A DNA stretch of 64,000 nt, taken from contig CM043950.1 in the NCBI GenBank assembly GCA_014529385.2, positions 76,580,435 to 76,644,434 of the forward strand. The letters run 5' to 3'. The stretch's first letter is position 1; every line of letters begins with the position of its first letter. Below, in pieces: positions 59,157-64,000 of the stretch. The position numbers were made by a program, and so were the translations under genes. This stretch comes from Adiantum capillus-veneris. Lineage: Eukaryota; Streptophyta; Polypodiopsida; Polypodiales; Pteridaceae. The notes under the pieces were generated by a model. That model worked only from the letters and a program-made list of their open reading frames with translations. It ran no database searches and had not been told where the DNA came from.

Positions 59157-59560
59157 TTAACCTACAATTCTATCTTTGTTTACATCGTTGCTCTGCAATG
59201 CCCTTTGTTGCCGAGTACAAGGAAAACCATCCACCTCAAGGTTTGCATTCAATTCAAGCAAAGAACATCCACCAAGCTCATAGAACTCAAGTCCTTTGAG
59301 TGTCACCTCTTCCCCTTGCTCTTGGTCATCTTCATTCGTAGCCACAGTCCACCGTGGTCTATCTTCTTCATACCTTTTTGATTGAATATTTCTAAGTATC
59401 CTATGATTGCAATATAAGTAAACCAATTTCTTGGCATGGTCACTGAGAAGCCGATTATGAGTAGTCGAGTGTACATAGCTGTACGTACTCCAGTTTCTCT
59501 TGAACTTGAATTGGCAGCACATTGTGCAAGAACCCTAACTTTCAATCAATGCAGTGTAGG
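59157..59560 (-). pseudogene. hAT transposase C-terminal remnant
   Basis: Two frames together give the hAT dimerisation region: VRVLAQCAANSSS (about 59545-59507), then, after a shift of one base, RNWSTYSYVHSTTHNRLLS and KKLVYLYCNHRILRN (about 59498-59400). An acidic C-terminal tail runs to 59157. The RNWSTY and N-R-L...A-LVY-N pattern is characteristic of plant hAT transposases. The N-terminal BED finger and catalytic residues are absent. One frameshift is certain. Confidence 0.75.
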
Positions 59561-59699
59561 CATCAAAGCACCATTCATGAGTGATAACCCTCATAGCTCA
59601 CGGACACCCTATCACCTACGACAGACGTTCTATTATTTACTTGGTAGAGTCAGGTATCGGGCTTGTCGGTCCAATAGTAATGGTTAAGAGTGATCGCGA

Positions 59700-60153
59700 T
59701 GAGAGACGCGCTCTAAAACTAGAACGTTTAACGTTGGGTAAGATTGGCTAAGTGTGGGCGCCCAAATGTAAATGAGCGAGCCCATATAAAAGTCAATCTA
59801 AACCTAAAATTCACTTATTCTCTCATTTGTGCAATTGAAGAGTGCTCTTGCTCCATCTCCATCATCTTTTTCTTCATCTCCTTGTGTGTGTGTATGCGTC
59901 AAAGAGAGAGAGAGAGAGAGAGAGCATTGCGGCGGCACGACGGCGATGAGGCGGTTGAGTGTGGCGTAGCGGCATCTCCCTCTTCTTCACGGAGAGGAAT
60001 CCTACACAACAACAAGCTTAGAGAGGTGAGTGACACACCAACGCCATCTTTGAGCTTACTAGTTTAGGCTTGTTGTGTGCTTGGAGCCATTTGTGGCTCG
60101 TACACAGTGTATCGGCAAGTTCCTTGCATTGACACGTGCGACAGACGCGCACA
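59700..60153 (+). repeat. Gypsy-R 5' LTR, right part (left boundary uncertain)
   Basis: TATA box CATATAAAAG at 59783-59792 and a (GA)n tract at 59904-59927. The end ACGCGCACA sits just before a primer-site-like sequence, in the same layout as the end of the gypsy-L LTR. The start lies somewhere after the hAT remnant (59560-59720), and the 3' LTR is outside the window. Confidence 0.5.
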
Positions 60154-60157
60154 TTTT

Positions 60158-60175
60158 TGCCACCGTTGCGGGGGA
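60158..60175 (+). other. Gypsy-R primer binding site
   Basis: TGCCACCGTTGCGGGGGA matches the tRNA-Asp-complementary site TGGCGCCGTTGCCGGGGA at 15 of 18 positions. A four-base gap separates it from the LTR end. Another tRNA is possible. Confidence 0.5.
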
Positions 60176-60857
60176 ATTCCATACACTAAGCTTGAATGGC
60201 ACTCTGTGCTTCTTTTGTGGTGGAATTTCAATTGTAGAAAAGGTAGGGAAGGAAGGTGTGTGTGTTGAGAAGAAGGATTTTGTGTTGCTACTGTGTATTT
60301 CTTTGTTAATGAAGTTTTGAAAGGTTATTGTGTTTTCTCTGTGCTAAGGTATTAGTATTAAGGTTGTTAGTTCTGCGTAATGCAAAGTACAGTAAGTAGG
60401 AAGTAGATCTGTGAGAGATAATGAAGTTTTTTAGTGTGTAATAGTAGGTGTATTAGTTGTAAGTAGGTAGGTAGAGTGTGTGTGTGCTCGGGATCAAAAA
60501 TAAAAAAATAAAAAATAAAAATAAAATTTCTAAAGGTAGGATCGGGATCAAAAATATCTCCCAGACCCAAGCCCAAGCTCACGCTGAGGCTCACGCTCAG
60601 GCTCAGGCCTCAGTCGGCCTTTAAAATTATTATTTTAGCTTCACACATAGCTAAAAATTGACTTTTTTGAGGACCAATGGAGCTTCAGGTGACTGAGCGT
60701 TGATCTATAAAGCAGACAACGACCCTCTGAGTGATACCTCATTTTGAGCTATCACACACTTTAATAAAAAAAATCGATCTAAAAAACATTAAAAAAACAA
60801 ACGAGAGAAAATGGATGCCTAAAAAAGTAAGTGGTTAACCTTCGAGGTTATTCGCCG
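60176..60857 (+). other. Gypsy-R leader
   Basis: Untranslated region with an A/T-rich AAAATAAAAATAAAA block (60500-60525) and a repeated GCTCACGCTCAGGCTC phrase (60575-60610). No long palindromes of the gypsy-L type are present. Confidence 0.5.
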
Positions 60858-63800
60858 ATGCTTGTAGGTTGTCAAAGGCACATGCATCTGCGCTCTGATC
60901 GTGTGCTAGAGACAGAGCAACTAGAGAGAATTTTGACTTACGCAAGTTCTCGTTATCCACCTACCTTAGGTTCCGGGCCCTCAGCGGGGACCCAAGGTAG
61001 TACAAACCAAGACCCAAACATAGCGGCTAGTGACTCTTCCTCTGACTACGAGGTCATGGAGGGTTTCCCAATGCCTAATCCTGATAGCTCAATCCAAGAC
61101 ATGCATGCCATGGGCCTGCGGTCCCTTGAAGGAAACCTTTAGTAGAGCCACTCGCTCCAAACATGGAGCTAATGATGTAAATGAGGAGGGTGGGGAAGTA
61201 AATTCTCCATTCATGACCAACGTAGACCCTATGACCTTAGAGAATGTGCATGTGAATATTTCATTCACTGCACCTCCTGACTCTTCAGAGCTATTCCCCT
61301 CCGAGGTCATATTACCCTATGGTAGAAGCCTTGCCGAAGTGCAAGAGGTTGAGCGATATATCCTTGTAGCAAGGGAAAAGGAAATCGAGAGCTTACGCAA
61401 GGCAGAGCAACGAAGAGAGTTAAAATCGAAATCCCCTATGTCAATATCCTTGCTAAGAGAGAAATCAAGTGCTCCTGACTTAGCAACGGCTAAGGGCCAA
61501 CCCCTAGAAAGGAACATTGCATCTAGCTCAAAGGACACCCCTAGCACCTCAATCCTAGATGGAGCGTTCTTAAATGACAACTGGGAGTACGAACTACAAA
61601 CGGAAACTCTAACCGACCTATACACAGGTCACACCTATCACGTGGGTTGGTTAGATGTCCTACAATGCACAATGGGTGCTACTAGTGGTGGAGGATCAAT
61701 AACAAAGAGTTTGTGAGGTCATCCATAGGGTCATTGAGTTAGAGAGACAGAACAAGGGGATCAACATGCCTTCAACGGGTCTCATGAGATTCTTGGATAC
61801 AAGGAAGGCTAAACAACCGACCTTATCGCAAATGGAGACTCCCTTGGTAAGTCCGATGGATTCTCCATATGTTGTTTCGCAAGGGATCTCAATGCAATGT
61901 AAGCCCACAAGTGATAGCTTTACCTTTCCAAGTCTATCTCATCTTTCCCTTGATGACACCACGGCTACCATGACTACCCCAATGATGGGCATGGCAAGAA
62001 ACACTTCATGGACCTCATTTGTTAGTAAAGCACCGCTATATGGTAGCTCAATGCTTGCAATAGTACCTACAAGTGTGTGCCAATCGTATACACCCATGGG
62101 TCCTCGTACTTATGTAGTGCCTACCCCTCCCATTGTTTCAACAACCTATGCTCCACAACCACAACACCCAAGTTCTTATTTCCATGGGACTATACCAGCT
62201 AGAATTAGCATGTCACATATGATGTCTTCTATGCCTAGGGCCACACATATATGAACTATGGACCACCACATGGCAGAACATCGTACCCAACGCGGAGCCC
62301 AAGGGCTTCCTACACGCCAAGCCCAATGCCAATACCTACTCCACATGTAGTCTCTGGAGATCCTTCACCCACGGTGCCTACTCACTTAGGTGACTTGGAA
62401 ACATTTTCTCAAGCTATTGGTCGATCTATTGCTGAGAATATGTGTAACACGCCTGATAGAGAGCCTAGAAGTAAGGCAGTAAAAATAGCCAAGATCACAC
62501 AAAAATTTAGTGGAGATGGGGATGTCAGAAAGCATATCGAAGTGTTTGAACAAATATGCGATTCTCTAGGAGAACACAATGACCTGCATAAGAGTAATGC
62601 TTTAAGCCTAACCTTAAGTGGAAAGGAAAGGGACTGGTATAGAACCCTAAGGGTGGAAGAAAAAACGATTTACCCTACTCTTAGGAGACTATTCTTGAAA
62701 AAATACATACGAGAGGGAGTACTTTGGGGTGTAGCCTCTGAGCTCCAGAAAGCCCAACGAGAGGAAGGAGAGTCGGTGAGAGACTTTATTAGTCTCTTGG
62801 AGCATTTGAATTCTTGTTGTACTCCAAATGAGCGGTTCAATAATAATCAAATGCTGCATAGATTCATTAGGGGATTACGACATGAGGATATCTACAATGG
62901 CCTAGTCATTAGAGGTATCACCACTTGGGAAGCATTCACCACCAATGCGATCCAATTGGAGGGTAATTTAATGATTGAAGGAGAAAGAGTGTATGTTGAG
63001 TCTAAATCTATTAACTCACAAGCATCGGGGCACCAGCCAATGACCCTAAAGCCTATTGCTAAGGAGCCAAAGATATCTGAGATGAATTTAGCAGATCTCA
63101 CCAAGGCTATTCAAGAGATTCTTAGAGATAATCGTGCTCTGCAAAACAATCATATGTATCCAAGAAGGGAGCAACAATGGTGCTCAGTATGCTATGGACC
63201 GCATAGTACTAGTGAATGCCCTACTTTTAGAGTAAAATTAAATGGGAATTGCAATGCTTGTGGGAGGTATGGTCATCAAGCTAAGGATTGCATAGTATTT
63301 AAGTGAGCAATGGACAATAGACCAACCTTAGCATGGACAGACACACCTCGAGTGCCTGCATTGATGCCGGCCCCACCTCTTGAACAAACAACACAACACA
63401 TTGTCCCTAGGGCCCAAAATGTTGTTCAAACAACACCCTTACCACCTCCAGTGCTAGGACCGCAACTACCACATCCGAGAATCACTTTTGTGAATCAAGT
63501 GGGTTGTGAGTCATCTATTGCTTGTTTGGAAGGATGTGAGGAAGATATAGATCCTAATATTGCCTATGGGATGGATGTGCTTGAACAAAGTCCACAATAC
63601 TACATGGAGGACTATTGGGGACAAGTCAAACTTGTCTATCAAGTAGCTGCTCTTGCTGTAAGAGGCCAAAATATCAATTACACTGCTAAGAGACCATCTC
63701 TTCAATGCTATGAGTGTGGAGGTCCACATCGTGTAGCCGAGTGTCCTATTAGGCTACAAAAGAACACCACACTAATGCAAACCAATCAAGCGAGCATATC

Positions 63801-64000
63801 TACAATGCTGATACTCATGTGTAATCGATGCGGCATAGATCATTTGATTGCCCAATGTCGAAATAATCCAAATGCACCGAATATCACGCCATTAAACTTG
63901 ATTGAAGTTACCGAGGAGCCATCACAAAGTACTTCTGTGGTACCAGTAAACATACTCACACGATCGATGCTCCAAAAACAAAATTATATTCTTGAGGAAA
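60858..64000 (+). pseudogene. Gypsy-R gag gene with four zinc knuckles (frameshifted, runs off window)
   Basis: Start ATG at 60858 or 60882 (MHLRSDRVLETEQLE). A long low-complexity Ser/Pro/Met-rich N-terminal region spans 60900-62400. The gag core lies at 62480-62960 (HIEVFEQICDSLGEHNDL, LSGKERDWYRTL, LEHLNSCCTPNERF). Then come zinc knuckles: CSVCYGPHSTSEC (63180), CNACGRYGHQAKDC (63259), CYECGGPHRVAEC (63708) and CNRCGIDHLIAQC (63818). The second is a canonical CX2CX4HX4C; the other three are CX2CX3HX4C. Frame changes at about 61133, 61700 and 62245 and a TGA at 63304-63306 break it. After that TGA the same frame stays open to the window end. It would form the capsid; pol should follow outside the window. 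Confidence 0.8.

Overview
The window looks like nuclear DNA of a land plant with a transposon-rich genome. It holds plant-type CACTA (En/Spm) transposons with TNP2 and TNPA-like genes, Ty3/gypsy and Ty1/copia LTR retrotransposons with tRNA-Asp and tRNA-Met primer sites, a MULE-like transposase gene with spliced introns, a hAT remnant and foldback elements. I cannot name the species. The Mutator-like family feels closer to relatives I know from seed-free plants, but that is only an impression. No tRNA, rRNA or CRISPR was seen, and no intact host gene.

Layout. 1-3.8 kb: minus-strand Ty3/gypsy gag fragment with a long leader carrying palindromes every ~283 bp. 3.8-6.8 kb: TATA box, AT-rich 151-bp tandem array and a broken two-exon ORF. 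7.87-9.57 kb: non-autonomous DNA transposon flanked by TTAA. 9.8-12.1 kb: decayed gypsy RNase H and integrase. 13.86-14.28 kb: divergent histone H3 pseudogene. 14.4-15.3 kb: nested foldback hairpins. 15.4-18.6 kb: two adjacent minus-strand genes of unknown function with good splice sites, each carrying nonsense codons. 19.85-27.47 kb: CACTA-A (TSD GTC). 27.80-46.22 kb: an 18.4-kb gypsy-type element called here gypsy-L (TSD CATAT). It has no recognisable pol, carries a second large coiled-coil ORF, and contains a young copia element (33.83-38.99 kb, TSD TGAGA) and, in its 5' LTR, a second TTAA-flanked element. 46.34-58.80 kb: MULE-like gene with SWIM and RING-like zinc motifs, whose last exon is split by CACTA-B (51.54-58.57 kb, TSD TTT). 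59.2-59.6 kb: hAT transposase remnant. 59.7-64 kb: 5' end of another gypsy element (gypsy-R) with four zinc knuckles, cut by the window edge.

History. Target-site duplications and empty-site comparison give a nesting order. The MULE-like gene came first. Gypsy-L landed 124 bp before its ATG, and CACTA-A a further 330 bp upstream. CACTA-B hit the last exon. Copia and the TTAA element then landed in gypsy-L. Nearly every in-frame stop in otherwise readable genes is explained by one C-to-T change (CAG/CAA/CGA to TAG/TAA/TGA). Two cases are confirmed by comparing CACTA-A with CACTA-B, which points to decay of methylated cytosines.

Most unusual signal: two different retrotransposons carry arrays of long palindromes (20-bp and 24-bp types, both with CGCG centres) spaced about 284 bp apart, in the leader before gag and again before the second ORF.
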